Below are positions 7,966-17,255 of a DNA stretch of 64,000 nucleotides, in pieces; position 1 is the first letter of the stretch; each line of letters opens with the position of its first letter. Both the position numbers and the translations under genes were made by a program. This DNA is from Clostridium mobile (GTDB taxonomy: Bacteria; Bacillota; Clostridia; Clostridiales; Clostridiaceae), in assembly GCF_018918285.1 (NCBI RefSeq), contig NZ_JAHLQF010000004.1:554206-618205 (forward strand), in the 5' to 3' direction. The notes beneath the pieces were generated by a model. It did no database searches. It was not told the DNA's origin and saw nothing but the letters and a program-made list of their open reading frames with translations.

Positions 7966-8949
7966 ATGAAAAAAATTTTAGTTTTAATATTTTCAATTTT
8001 TTTATTGGTTGGATGTAATAAACCTCCCGAAATAAAAGAAGAAGTCAAAAAAGAACAGCCTAAAGAAGAGGAAAAATTCTTTTCTCCCTATACTGGGGAA
8101 GAAATAGATAAGGATACTTATTTTAAAATTCCATTTATGGTAATAGTGGAAAACTCAAAGACTTCTAGACCTCACTCTGGATTAATTCATGCAGATGTAG
8201 TTTATGAAACTATGGCCGAAGGTGGAATATCGCGATTTATGGCAATTTATCATAAAGATGATTCCCCTAAAATAGGTCCTGTTAGAAGCGCTAGACCATA
8301 TTTTTTAGATATAGCAATCGAAAACAATCTTCCTTTTGCTCACTGTGGATATAGTGAAGAGGCTAAGAACAGAATAGAAAAAGAGAAACTTCCTAGCTTA
8401 AACGAATTTTTATATGAAAAATTTTATTGGAGAGATAAAAATAGGCCCTATGAACATAGCCTATATACTTCATCTAATTTAAGAGAACTTATTAAAGAGC
8501 AAAATTTAATTAAATCTCCAAGTAAATCTTTATATTTTAATAGTGATTTTTGGCAAAATACCTTGGATAATGCTGAGAAAGTATCTTTAAATGTGAATAA
8601 ATACTACAATACTTCTTATGTTTTTAATAATAATAAATATACAAAATATATGGATGGAGAAAAATCTATTGATGCAGAGAAAAAAATACCTATTGAAGTT
8701 AATAATATTATTATACAGTTGACGGATATTACTTTACAAAAAGATAATCTACATATAGATGTGCGTCTTATAGGGGAAGGCGATTGTTATATTATAAGTA
8801 ATGGCAAATATATAAAAGGTCGTTGGTCAAAGAAAGATTCCAATTCTCCTACAGTTTTTCTAGATAAAGATAATAAAGAGATTCCTTTATCCCCCGGTAA
8901 GACATGGTGGCATATCTTTGATAACAAAATAAAAGTTGCCATTGAATAG
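7966..8949 (+). CDS. DUF3048 (YerB-like) lipoprotein
   Basis: A 327-residue lipoprotein: signal peptide with lipobox LVGC, lipidated Cys17, then an acidic/lysine linker. The mature domain has the DUF3048 pattern (PFMVIVENSKTSRPHSGL, VYETMAEGGISRFMAIYH, GPVRSARPYFLDIA), the family of Bacillus YerB. It would sit on the outer face of the membrane. The molecular role is unproven. AGGAGTTG precedes the ATG. It is a single gene behind the palindrome at 7907-7931 and converges on a diguanylate cyclase through a shared terminator. Confidence 0.9.
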   Translation: MKKILVLIFSIFLLVGCNKPPEIKEEVKKEQPKEEEKFFSPYTGEEIDKDTYFKIPFMVIVENSKTSRPHSGLIHADVVYETMAEGGISRFMAIYHKDDSPKIGPVRSARPYFLDIAIENNLPFAHCGYSEEAKNRIEKEKLPSLNEFLYEKFYWRDKNRPYEHSLYTSSNLRELIKEQNLIKSPSKSLYFNSDFWQNTLDNAEKVSLNVNKYYNTSYVFNNNKYTKYMDGEKSIDAEKKIPIEVNNIIIQLTDITLQKDNLHIDVRLIGEGDCYIISNGKYIKGRWSKKDSNSPTVFLDKDNKEIPLSPGKTWWHIFDNKIKVAIE

Positions 8950-8960
8950 ATTTTTATAAA

Positions 8961-8999
8961 AAGTTCCACTGTATTTAAATATTACAGTGGAACTTTTTT
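8961..8999. terminator. Bidirectional terminator overlapping a gene end
   Basis: A 13-bp perfect stem (AAGTTCCACTGTA and its complement) with a T8 run on the plus strand. The last codons of the convergent diguanylate cyclase are encoded within the hairpin. Confidence 0.85.
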
Positions 9000-10066
9000 T
9001 TGTCCTTATACATTTCTCTGTCCGCCATTATCAAAATTTCATCTGGTTTAATGTTTTCTCTTGAATTAACACAATATATACCATAACTAAAGTCTAAACT
9101 TAAATCACCAAATTTTATTTTATTGATCTCTTCTTTTATATGAACTACCCTTTCATTTGCCTTTTCTAATGAATAGTTTTTTAAAACAATTACAAATTCA
9201 TCTCCGGATATCCTAGCACAGATATGACCTCTAACGTTACTACTAATTACCTTAGCAAATTTTTTAAGAGCTCTATCACCCATACAATGTCCGTAAGTAT
9301 CATTTATTATTTTGAAATTATTTATATCTATAGCTACTACTGATAAAATATCGTCACACTCTTTAATCATTTTAACTTCGTTTTCAAATAATTTTCTAAA
9401 ATATCGTCTATTAATCAATCCGGTCAACTCATCATAATTAGCCATAAATTTGAGCTTATTTTGTATATGAGTATTTTTAAGTACTAGTTCTAAATCTCTT
9501 TTTATATAATCCATAAAGGTTCTATCTTCTTCGGTAAATATTTTATTTTTACTAGTACTATCTATATTTATTAATCCTATTAATTTATCATCAATGTAAA
9601 TGGGGGAACTAATTGTGCATGCTATATCCAACGCATTGTTTGTCCTTAAATATTCATTTTTATCTACACTTAAAAAATTTTCATCAAACTTTGAGGGATT
9701 TTTTATAATAATGCTTATTTTTGAAGTCATATTACTAATATATATTTCTTCCTTAGAAAAAGATATACTCTTTAATCTTTCCGAATATCCTATTAAAGTT
9801 TTGAAATAAAATTTATTGTCTTCATTTAGTAGTAATATACTCCCCTTTGATGCATTGGGAATTAATTGAATTGCTGTACTTAGAATAATATCATATAATT
9901 CTTCTTCATTTTGTGTATGTACTATCGTATATGCAATTTCATACAATGCTTCTTTTATTTTTTCTACCTTTCTTATATGTATTCTCATTTTATTTATACT
10001 AATAAATTGTATACATGTAAAAATTATAAGGGTCAATAAAAGTAGATCCTTTAATATACTTTGCAT
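8975..10066 (-). CDS. GAF-GGDEF diguanylate cyclase
   Basis: A membrane-anchored c-di-GMP synthase of about 363 residues. It has one N-terminal transmembrane segment, then a GAF sensory domain (ILSTAIQLIPNASKGSILL through GLINID), then a GGDEF domain starting YDELTGLINRRYF. The active-site loop reads SGDEF, a common active variant, and the domain ends ADREMYKDKK. I prefer the ATG at 10066, which follows TGGAGGATAAA. A longer frame to 10135 would add another hydrophobic segment but has no ribosome site. No EAL domain, and no inhibitory RxxD site stands out. The stop lies within the shared terminator. Confidence 0.88.
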   Translation of the reverse strand: MQSILKDLLLLTLIIFTCIQFISINKMRIHIRKVEKIKEALYEIAYTIVHTQNEEELYDIILSTAIQLIPNASKGSILLLNEDNKFYFKTLIGYSERLKSISFSKEEIYISNMTSKISIIIKNPSKFDENFLSVDKNEYLRTNNALDIACTISSPIYIDDKLIGLINIDSTSKNKIFTEEDRTFMDYIKRDLELVLKNTHIQNKLKFMANYDELTGLINRRYFRKLFENEVKMIKECDDILSVVAIDINNFKIINDTYGHCMGDRALKKFAKVISSNVRGHICARISGDEFVIVLKNYSLEKANERVVHIKEEINKIKFGDLSLDFSYGIYCVNSRENIKPDEILIMADREMYKDKKKFHCNI

Positions 10067-10187
10067 TTTATCCTCCATAGTCCATTTTATAAATAATGGA
10101 ATGAATACCATTATATTTAATATTAATAAATTCATTAAATAATGTAAACAATATTTTAAGAATATATTTTACGGAGGTATAAATGCA

Positions 10188-10364
10188 ATGGTTGGTAGAA
10201 TTATTGATATGAATAATACTGAAGTATTTGTAAGCTTTGAAAATGGTGTTACCATAGATGTAAATAAATTCAATTTACCATCAAATGCAAAAATAGGTGA
10301 CACTGTAAGAATTGATCCTGGAACTCCTAGAATATCCAATTCAAAATTAGTAGATTTCTTTTAA
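10188..10364 (+). CDS. Small conserved-looking protein, 58 residues
   Basis: MVGRIIDMNNTEVFVSFENG at the start, then VTIDVNKF and a KIGDTVRID segment: a short beta-strand protein that looks like an SH3- or OB-like barrel, possibly of the DUF3006 type. GGAGG lies 10 bases before the ATG and a strong terminator follows the stop, so it is a complete transcription unit. A second ATG at 10183 is closer to the ribosome site but out of frame and would encode only 9 residues overlapping this start. Function unknown. Confidence 0.75.
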   Translation: MVGRIIDMNNTEVFVSFENGVTIDVNKFNLPSNAKIGDTVRIDPGTPRISNSKLVDFF

Positions 10365-10372
10365 TTATTTAA

Positions 10373-10406
10373 AAAATAAGGAGAGATAAATATCCCTCCT
10401 TATTTT
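10373..10406. terminator. Bidirectional terminator
   Basis: An 11-bp stem (AAAATAAGGAG and its complement) between the 58-residue gene and the convergent ferredoxin gene, T-rich on both sides. Confidence 0.85.
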
Positions 10407-10434
10407 GCTCTTATATATTTTACTTTTCTATATT

Positions 10435-10626
10435 TTATTCTTCTGTTGAGATAGCATTTGTAGGACAGCTATCTTCTGCTTCCTTTGCAGCATCTTCTGA
10501 TCCATCTGGAACTTCATCTACTGTAACTACAGCTTTTCCATCATCGTCCATTTCAAAAACATCTGGAGCAATACCTGGGCATAATCCACATCCAATACAA
10601 GTATCCTTATCTACATGTGCCTTCAT
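10435..10626 (-). CDS. Single-cluster [4Fe-4S] ferredoxin
   Basis: A 63-residue acidic electron carrier. Cys10, Cys13, Cys16 (CIGCGLC) and Cys54 (SCPTNAI) form one [4Fe-4S] site. The other half of the fold has lost its cluster cysteines, as in Thermotoga- and Bacillus-type ferredoxins. AAGGAGG precedes the ATG. It lies downstream of an Mrp-type ATPase thought to handle Fe-S clusters, with about 100 bp between, so a functional tie is possible but not shown. Confidence 0.95.
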   Translation of the reverse strand: MKAHVDKDTCIGCGLCPGIAPDVFEMDDDGKAVVTVDEVPDGSEDAAKEAEDSCPTNAISTEE

Positions 10627-10727
10627 AATATAACCTCCTTATTAAATAAAAATTATACTTTTATTTTTACCTAATTATAATCTATTTATAACATAACTTA
10701 TGTGGAAAAAAAACCTATTTAAACAAT

Positions 10728-11570
10728 TTATATGAATTTATTAAAACTTTTTAATATTTCTTCATATTCTTTATTTTCTAATACAAACTTCTCAGCCTCT
10801 CCTCTTTCCAGGCTATCTGATAACTCTAAATTTATAGGCATCTCAGCTAATAAAGGTACTCCTAAATATTCAGCATGTTCTTTTGCAGATTTTTTACTAA
10901 ATACGTTTATTTTTTCTCCACATTCTCCACATTGAACATAAGACATGTTTTCTACTACTCCTATTATCTTTACATTAAGTTTCTGAGCCATGATAATCAC
11001 TTTCTTAACTATCATAGAAACCATATCTTGAGGCGTTGATACCACTACCATACCTTCTACTGGAATACTCTGCATGATTGTAAGTGCTATATCTCCTGTT
11101 CCTGGTGGCATATCAATAAGAAGATAATCTAAGTCTCCCCATTGAGTATCAGTATACATTTGAGTTAAAACACCTGTTATTACAGGTCCTCTCCATATAA
11201 CAGGTTCTTCTTCTTTCTCTGTAAGTAAATTTAGTGATATTACTTTTATTCCTGATAATGTTTCAACTGGAACGAACTTCACTTCCTCACTATTTTCTAC
11301 TGCATATATCTCTGCTCTTTTTTCATTTATACCAAAAAATCTAGGCATAGAGGGTCCTGTTATATCACCATCTAAAACACCAACCTTATATCCAGCCTTG
11401 CTTAATTGCGTTGCTAGTATGCCAGTCACTGTAGACTTCCCTACTCCACCTTTACCACTTATTACCCCAATAATATGTTTTACATTACCATGCTTAGGTA
11501 ATAACTTAGAACATCCTGATTCCTTAGTATTACAGCCTGATTTACTTGGACAACTATCACAATTACTCAT
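10728..11570 (-). CDS. Mrp/NBP35-family Fe-S carrier ATPase
   Basis: A 280-residue P-loop ATPase (ApbC/Mrp/NBP35) that carries and delivers Fe-S clusters in the cytoplasm. The deviant Walker A motif is SGKGGVGKST (about 38-47). The N-terminal tail is cysteine-rich (CDSCPSKSGC and further Cys14, Cys20 region), as in the Nbp35 type. The C-terminal CxxC is present as CGECG. DMPPGTGD is the Walker B-like segment. Good AGGAGG-type ribosome site. The next gene on the strand is a ferredoxin. Confidence 0.95.
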   Translation of the reverse strand: MSNCDSCPSKSGCNTKESGCSKLLPKHGNVKHIIGVISGKGGVGKSTVTGILATQLSKAGYKVGVLDGDITGPSMPRFFGINEKRAEIYAVENSEEVKFVPVETLSGIKVISLNLLTEKEEEPVIWRGPVITGVLTQMYTDTQWGDLDYLLIDMPPGTGDIALTIMQSIPVEGMVVVSTPQDMVSMIVKKVIIMAQKLNVKIIGVVENMSYVQCGECGEKINVFSKKSAKEHAEYLGVPLLAEMPINLELSDSLERGEAEKFVLENKEYEEILKSFNKFI

Positions 11571-11633
11571 TATAACTCCTCCTCTTCCGTTAATCTTAGT
11601 TAATTAATATTAATCCATATTCACATAAGTATA

Positions 11634-12845
11634 CTATTCATATCTTAAAGCTTCTATAGGGTCTAACTTAGCCGCTTTTTTCGCAGGATATATTCCAAAG
11701 AAAATCCCTACTGCTGATGAGAAAAGTATAACCCCTAATACAGCTTTAATTGAAACCAATGGATTAATTTTAGCAAAAATGCCTATTACCTCTCCTCCAA
11801 TTATACCTAAAATCATACCTATTATGCCACCTATTAATGATATTATTAATGACTCTGTTAGGAACTGTATTAAGATTACCTTAGTCGTAGCACCTATAGC
11901 TTTCCTTATTCCTATTTCTTTAGTCCTCTCTGTTACGGATACTAACATTATATTCATTACTCCTATACCGCCAACTAATAGAGATATAGCTGCTACAGCA
12001 CCTATAAAAGCTGTAAATATGTTTAGTACTCTATTAACTTGTTCCATTTGCTTTAGTATACTATCGACTTTATAGACCTCTTTCTCCTTATTATTATGCC
12101 TATTTTCTAAAACATTTTTAGCTCCATTTCCCGCACTTTCTAAATCATTCTTACTAACTGCCATGATATTTAAAGTATCTATATTGTAATCATTAGGATA
12201 TAATAACTTCATAAAAGTGACGGGAGTATAAATAAATGCTGGCATATTGGCTTCTGATGCATCGATAAATGGACTTGTAAATCCTTTTGTTACACCTACT
12301 ATTAAGGCCTTTTTTATAGATGATTTTGGACCAAGCTTTAAAGTTTCCCCTACAACATCTGAATATCCAAATAGGCTTTTCGCAGAATGTTCATCGATAA
12401 CTACAACTGCCTTCCCTTCTATATATTCTCTTTCATTAAAAAATCTCCCGTAAACTATTTCTTCACTTGATATGTACAATAAATCACTATTACCACCGCT
12501 TATAATAGCACTTTTAGATGCTTTTCCTGAATCAACCACTCCGTTCTTTTGTATCAACGGAGATACATATTTGACCTTTTCTACTCTGTCCTCTATAGCC
12601 TTTATATCCTCAAAAGTTATATAATCACTGTTAGAGGCCTTGGAGGAATTAACCTTTAAGGTAATTGTAGATGATCCTATCTTTTCAAATTCCCCCGTAA
12701 TTGTCTTTTGTGCTCCATTGCCTAAAGACACTATAGTTATGACAGAGCTTATTCCTATAATTATACCAAGCATAGTTAGAAAAGACCTTAATTTATTAGC
12801 TCTTATACTATCCATTGCCATTTTAATATTCTCTATAAAATTCAT
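11634..12845 (-). CDS. MacB-type ABC transporter permease
   Basis: About 403 residues of FtsX/MacB permease. It has one N-terminal transmembrane helix (SFLTMLGIIIGISSVITIV), a large extracellular MacB core domain, then three C-terminal helices with the family motif ERTKEIGIRKAIGA and the ending PAKKAAKLDPIEALRYE. I use the ATG at 12845 with GGAGG upstream rather than the TTG at 12866. It is the last gene of a three-gene operon (adaptor, ATPase, permease). Such systems export peptides, antibiotics or lipids; the substrate here is unknown. Confidence 0.93.
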   Translation of the reverse strand: MNFIENIKMAMDSIRANKLRSFLTMLGIIIGISSVITIVSLGNGAQKTITGEFEKIGSSTITLKVNSSKASNSDYITFEDIKAIEDRVEKVKYVSPLIQKNGVVDSGKASKSAIISGGNSDLLYISSEEIVYGRFFNEREYIEGKAVVVIDEHSAKSLFGYSDVVGETLKLGPKSSIKKALIVGVTKGFTSPFIDASEANMPAFIYTPVTFMKLLYPNDYNIDTLNIMAVSKNDLESAGNGAKNVLENRHNNKEKEVYKVDSILKQMEQVNRVLNIFTAFIGAVAAISLLVGGIGVMNIMLVSVTERTKEIGIRKAIGATTKVILIQFLTESLIISLIGGIIGMILGIIGGEVIGIFAKINPLVSIKAVLGVILFSSAVGIFFGIYPAKKAAKLDPIEALRYE

Positions 12846-12875
12846 TAGGCTCCCCTCCTCCAGCAATTTATCTCA

Positions 12876-13568
12876 TCATAAAATAATCCTGTTTTTAACC
12901 TCTTCATCAAAAACTATTTTTCCATCTCTTACTCTTATTATTCTTTTTGAATATTGAGCAATATCCGGTTCATGAGTTACCATTATTATAGTAGCACCAT
13001 CTTCATTTAGTTTTTGAAATATACTCATTATATCTAGGGAAGATTTTGAATCTAAATTTCCTGTAGGCTCATCCGCCATTATAACTGAAGGATTATTTAC
13101 TATAGCTCTTGCTATAGCCACTCTTTGCCTCTGTCCTCCGGATATTTCATTTGGTTTATGATGAATTCTATCTAATAACCCCACCTTTTCTAATGCATTT
13201 AAAGCTTTCTCTTTTCTTTCCTTCTTTGATACTCCACTATATAGCATAGGTAATTCAACATTTTCTATCACATTCATCCTAGGTAATAAGTTAAATGATT
13301 GAAAAACAAATCCTATTTCTTTATTTCTTATATAGGCCAATTCATCCTCAGATAAATTAGACACATTCTTGCCATTTAAAATATACTCACCATCATCAAG
13401 TCTATCTAAACACCCTAATATGTTCATTAATGTTGATTTACCTGAACCAGAAGGTCCCATTATTGCTGTGAACTCTTTTTTTCCTACGTTAATATTAACT
13501 CCATTTAAAGCAACAAAATATGAGTCTCCCATCTTATATTTTTTTATAAGATTTTTTATTTGAATCAT
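12876..13568 (-). CDS. MacB/LolD-type ABC transporter ATPase
   Basis: A 230-residue ATP-binding subunit. Walker A is GPSGSGKST (38-46), the Q-loop is in FVFQSFNLL, the signature is ISGGQRQRV, and Walker B is [15 protein letters not shown], which is typical of the LolD/MacB/FtsE group. GGTGAG lies before the ATG. It sits between the adaptor (15-bp gap) and the permease (30-bp gap), and powers the same exporter. Confidence 0.95.
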   Translation of the reverse strand: MIQIKNLIKKYKMGDSYFVALNGVNINVGKKEFTAIMGPSGSGKSTLMNILGCLDRLDDGEYILNGKNVSNLSEDELAYIRNKEIGFVFQSFNLLPRMNVIENVELPMLYSGVSKKERKEKALNALEKVGLLDRIHHKPNEISGGQRQRVAIARAIVNNPSVIMADEPTGNLDSKSSLDIMSIFQKLNEDGATIIMVTHEPDIAQYSKRIIRVRDGKIVFDEEVKNRIIL

Positions 13569-13582
13569 CTTACCAACTCACC

Positions 13583-14731
13583 TTAACTTTCTTTTACAAG
13601 GGTTCCATTTATAATGTTAGTGCTAGGATTTAATATAACTTTATCTCCTAATGTTAGTCCTTCAAGTATTTGAACTTCCATATCTGACTGGAAGCCTGTT
13701 TTTACCTCTCTCTCTATAGCCCTATCCTCTGAAACTATATATACAATATTTCTGCCACCCTTTTCATTTTTAATACATTCAGTTGGAATTTTAATGGTCT
13801 TATCAACTTTTCCTGTAAGTATATCTATATCAACATCAAAATTAATTTTTAAATCTTCTACCTTATCTACTATGTCTACAGTAGCATCAAGAGTTTTTTC
13901 TCCTTCCATAGGTGATGTTGGCTTTTTAGCCACAGGTTCCATAAATGTAACCTTTCCATTATAATTTTTGTTTCCATTTTTTACAATAGCCATTTGACCA
14001 ACTTTTATTTTTGCAGCATCATACTTGCTTAAAGATATTATAACTTTTAAGTTATTTACATCCTCAACAACAATTACTGGTTGCATTCCATTATATATAG
14101 CTCCATCTGCCCCATTTATTGCAGTTATGACTCCATCAAAATCAGCAATTATTTTAGATTTTATTTCATCCTTCTTCTTTCTTGTTGAATCCAATACAAT
14201 CTCAGCTAAAGCAACAGCATTTTCTGACTGCTTTAGCTTCTCATTAGATATATTTTGAATACTTTCTCTTTGCTGCTTTAATGTCTGCAACTGAGATAAA
14301 CTATTAGGATTTTTACTACTTTCTAGTTCATGGATTTTTTCATCTAGCTTCTTTTTATTTTCTTCTATATTGTCCCTTTGTCTCATTAAATCTTTTTTCT
14401 GTAAAAGTGCGTTTTCGTACTGTATTTCAGCCTGTCTGATGCTATCATCTACATTTGGCACATCAAATTCTACTAATGTTTGCCCCTTTTTTACCTTATC
14501 ACCAAGCTTCACATATAGCTTTTGGATTTTTCCTTGATTCGCATAGTACTCCTTTGAGTTTTTTGATTTTATAATTCCTGTAGTAGATAAATAAGATTTT
14601 ATTTCTCCTTCCTGAACAATAGCTGTCTTTACTGATATGGGTTTTTTACCCATTTTTCTCATATAAAAAAATGAGATTATAAGTACGATTATAAATATGG
14701 AAATAATCCAAACGAAATTTTTCTTCTTCAT
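13583..14731 (-). CDS. HlyD/MacA-type efflux adaptor
   Basis: A 382-residue membrane-fusion-type protein: one N-terminal membrane anchor, a lipoyl half-motif (YYANQGKIQKLYVKLGDKVKKGQ), a coiled-coil hairpin (about 85-185), a second lipoyl half (IADFDGVITAINGADGAI) and a beta-barrel end. In Gram-positives these adaptors assist MacB-type exporters across the wall. Very strong ribosome site (GGAGGAGG region). First gene of the exporter operon. No linked two-component system of the BceRS type is seen, which makes a bacitracin-type module less likely. Confidence 0.93.
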   Translation of the reverse strand: MKKKNFVWIISIFIIVLIISFFYMRKMGKKPISVKTAIVQEGEIKSYLSTTGIIKSKNSKEYYANQGKIQKLYVKLGDKVKKGQTLVEFDVPNVDDSIRQAEIQYENALLQKKDLMRQRDNIEENKKKLDEKIHELESSKNPNSLSQLQTLKQQRESIQNISNEKLKQSENAVALAEIVLDSTRKKKDEIKSKIIADFDGVITAINGADGAIYNGMQPVIVVEDVNNLKVIISLSKYDAAKIKVGQMAIVKNGNKNYNGKVTFMEPVAKKPTSPMEGEKTLDATVDIVDKVEDLKINFDVDIDILTGKVDKTIKIPTECIKNEKGGRNIVYIVSEDRAIEREVKTGFQSDMEVQILEGLTLGDKVILNPSTNIINGTLVKES

Positions 14732-14835
14732 CTTCCCTCTGCCTCCTCCCTTAATTAAATCAAATTACCCCTGTCATCAATTTAGATATCTATATTATTG
14801 ACAATTGTGTATTATTTATTTTGAATTTCAAATAA

Positions 14836-14864
14836 AAAAATACTGCAACTAAGTTGCAGTATTA
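14836..14864 (-). terminator. Terminator overlapping the lipoprotein stop
   Basis: An 11-bp stem (ATACTGCAACT and its complement) with a one-base loop, then a T7 run on the minus strand. The stop codon of the lgt-linked lipoprotein lies in the stem base. Confidence 0.85.
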
Positions 14865-15707
14865 AAAATCTTTAGGTTTTTCATTAGATACATTTATATT
14901 CCAATCTGTATTCTCATATTCACCTACTATATAATATTTTGTTTCCTTTTTACTTTTCTTATCATAGAAAGTTACAATTGATTTATACGAAGTTCTTTTA
15001 TATCCTTGGGTTTTTACTGTCATTAAAATATCATACTTAGTATTGTCATCTTCTATTAAAGTAACTCCAGAAAATTTATTATTCAGTCTATACTTTAGAT
15101 TCTCTAAATCCGCAGACAATATAAATTTACTTACATCAATATCATCATTTAAATTTATACCTATAGTTTTATTGCCTTTATTTTCTTTGGTATATTCATT
15201 AAGCACACTTATTATTGAGCTATAGTATATATCTGTAAAGTCCTTAGGAACTCTTATATTCCAAAAGCTTTTTATTATATCATTGTCTATTCTTTTGGAA
15301 ACTATATATACTTTATCGTCACTATATAAATTACCGCCATTCTTCTTATCTAGTCCCGCGATATATTGAAATTTATGAACTTTATCATGTGATTCGTGTA
15401 TTTCAAATATATAATCCGGTTTTAAAGTTGACTTCTCCTCTACTTCTTTGGCTGTAGACAATATTTTATATAGTTCTTCTATAGCTGTCTGATCTGTTAC
15501 CACGAATCTATATCCCTTATCCCTTGTATTTTGTATGACGATTTTATCAACTTTATTCTGTTTTATATATTCAAAATCATTATTCTTTAGACCTAGTCTC
15601 ACCTTCATTGAATCTACTCTACTGCAACCACTTAAAAACACTGGTAATATTAACACTATAATTAACAAAATATACTTTACTTTATCATCTTTAGTTTTCT
15701 TAAACAA
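14862..15707 (-). CDS. Lipoprotein of unknown function, downstream of lgt
   Basis: A 281-residue lipoprotein: N-terminal KTKDDKVKYILLII then lipobox LSGC. The rest is a soluble beta-rich extracellular protein with a repeat-like KIVIQN and DYIFEIHE segment that recalls YhfM-like domains, but I cannot name it with confidence. The start is TTG, supported by AGGAGG nine bases upstream; the ribosome site overlaps the lgt stop region. Its position directly after lgt, the enzyme that lipidates such proteins, implies co-transcription. Confidence 0.8.
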   Translation of the reverse strand: MFKKTKDDKVKYILLIIVLILPVFLSGCSRVDSMKVRLGLKNNDFEYIKQNKVDKIVIQNTRDKGYRFVVTDQTAIEELYKILSTAKEVEEKSTLKPDYIFEIHESHDKVHKFQYIAGLDKKNGGNLYSDDKVYIVSKRIDNDIIKSFWNIRVPKDFTDIYYSSIISVLNEYTKENKGNKTIGINLNDDIDVSKFILSADLENLKYRLNNKFSGVTLIEDDNTKYDILMTVKTQGYKRTSYKSIVTFYDKKSKKETKYYIVGEYENTDWNINVSNEKPKDF

Positions 15708-15720
15708 TTTATTTAACCTC

Positions 15721-16476
15721 CTAGGTTAATTTGCTCTTAAATCTATTTAAATTAAATATAACAATTCCTATTATAATAGCAAATATGCTAATGAATTGTG
15801 ATGTTGACATCATTCCTACTGTTCCTCTCGGATCATCCCTTAAAAATTCAATAGCTATTCTTCCTATACCATATATTATAGCATACAATGCAAAAATTCT
15901 TCCTGCATTTTTATTCCTTTTACTATACCATATTAGGAAAGCTGCTAATGAAAAATCAAAAATTGCAGAATAAATTTGAGTCGGATGTCTTAAAACTCCT
16001 GGTGTTACGAAAGGAGAGTTGGTAAAATCCACTCCTATAGGTAGAGTAGTAGCTCTTCCATAACAACATCCAGCAAAAAAACAACCTATTCTTCCAAAAC
16101 CTTGGGCTAAAGCTAAGGATGGCACGATTAAGTCAAACATTTCCAATGCATTCCATCCTCTTTTTCTACAATATAAATAGACTCCTAAAGCTCCCCCTAT
16201 TATTGCACCATATATTACAAATCCATAGCCTAAATCCTTTAATGAACTAGGATTATCAATTATATATTTAAAATCTGTTATTATATATAATAGCTTGCCT
16301 CCAAATACCCCTGACACTATCCCTATTATTATCATATTAAAAATATGATCTTCATTATATTTCTTATCCTTAATTCTATAGTTTAACAATAATATAGCTG
16401 ATAAAATACCTATGGCTATCATTGTGCCGTAACCATATATCTCTCTATTAAATATCTCAAACAAAACTGGCCTCAT
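15721..16476 (-). CDS. lgt: Prolipoprotein diacylglyceryl transferase
   Basis: A membrane enzyme that moves diacylglycerol from phosphatidylglycerol to the lipobox cysteine. It is 251 residues with about seven transmembrane helices. The signature GRIGCFFAGCCYGR is intact, as is the HPTQIYS segment. AAGGAGG precedes the ATG. It forms an operon with the following lipoprotein gene, an apt substrate. Confidence 0.97.
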   Translation of the reverse strand: MRPVLFEIFNREIYGYGTMIAIGILSAILLLNYRIKDKKYNEDHIFNMIIIGIVSGVFGGKLLYIITDFKYIIDNPSSLKDLGYGFVIYGAIIGGALGVYLYCRKRGWNALEMFDLIVPSLALAQGFGRIGCFFAGCCYGRATTLPIGVDFTNSPFVTPGVLRHPTQIYSAIFDFSLAAFLIWYSKRNKNAGRIFALYAIIYGIGRIAIEFLRDDPRGTVGMMSTSQFISIFAIIIGIVIFNLNRFKSKLT

Positions 16477-16564
16477 CTAGTTTATCCTCCTTAGGCACCT
16501 TTCTATCCTTTGTTAATCTCTTATTATCATTTGCTAATCTTTTATTATAATTATAACATATAAT

Positions 16565-17158
16565 TTATTGATTTAAATTATGTTTAAAAGTTTGAATTAT
16601 TGTTTTAAATAATGTGGGCATATTCTCCTTAAAATTTTCTTCCAAAACAAAGAATGAAAATCTAATAAGCTTATCTTTATTTTTCTTGAAATATTCATTA
16701 GATCTATACTTAGATCCATAATTATTCTTAACTGTGTATTCCACTAAATACCATTCCTCATTATTTATTTTTATCTTTTCTAGCTTATAATCAAGTATTT
16801 TATTTTCAGCTTTAGATATTTCTTCACTCTTTTTTAAAAAATCAGTTATGTCTTCTCTTAAATTCCACATTTCTACAAAGCCGTGTATTTTTAAATCTTT
16901 TGATTGAAAATCATTATGATATATTATTTCTTCTCCTCCGAATGACCTTTCGCTAGTATTCCACTCACTTGGAAGACTATATGTAGCCTCCCCTTTCGTA
17001 ATTACATATTCTTTTAAAGAATTTATGTTATTCTGCATTAAAGATGTATAGTTAATCCTATCTCTAAAAAATTTTTGCGTACCAAACATTGTTAACATAA
17101 GTCCAATAATTATTATGGATACGCCTAATCTCCTCTTATTTATTAAAATGACTCTCAT
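16565..17158 (-). CDS. Membrane-anchored protein of unknown function
   Basis: A 197-residue protein with one N-terminal membrane segment (VSIIIIGLMLTMFG) after a short basic cytoplasmic tail (RVILINKRRLG), and a soluble extracellular domain. The segment YSLPSEWNTSERSFGGEEIIYH followed by repeated strand/turn units recalls PsbP/MogI-like domains found in clostridia, but I do not recognise it firmly. Signal-anchor or non-lipid signal peptide cannot be told apart. It stands between lgt and the next hypothetical gene, in the same direction. Confidence 0.75.
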   Translation of the reverse strand: MRVILINKRRLGVSIIIIGLMLTMFGTQKFFRDRINYTSLMQNNINSLKEYVITKGEATYSLPSEWNTSERSFGGEEIIYHNDFQSKDLKIHGFVEMWNLREDITDFLKKSEEISKAENKILDYKLEKIKINNEEWYLVEYTVKNNYGSKYRSNEYFKKNKDKLIRFSFFVLEENFKENMPTLFKTIIQTFKHNLNQ

Positions 17159-17223
17159 ATCCCTACCCCTTTATAAATGGATTACTAATACAATATATGA
17201 GATTTTATTTAGAAATATTAATG

Positions 17224-17255
17224 AAAATAGGTATGCATATTTGCATACCTATTTT
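17224..17255 (-). terminator. Terminator overlapping the end of the acidic-repeat protein
   Basis: AAAATAGGTATGCAT and ATGCATACCTATTTT form a near-perfect stem with a short loop. The last codons and TAG stop of the upstream gene lie inside it. Confidence 0.8.
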
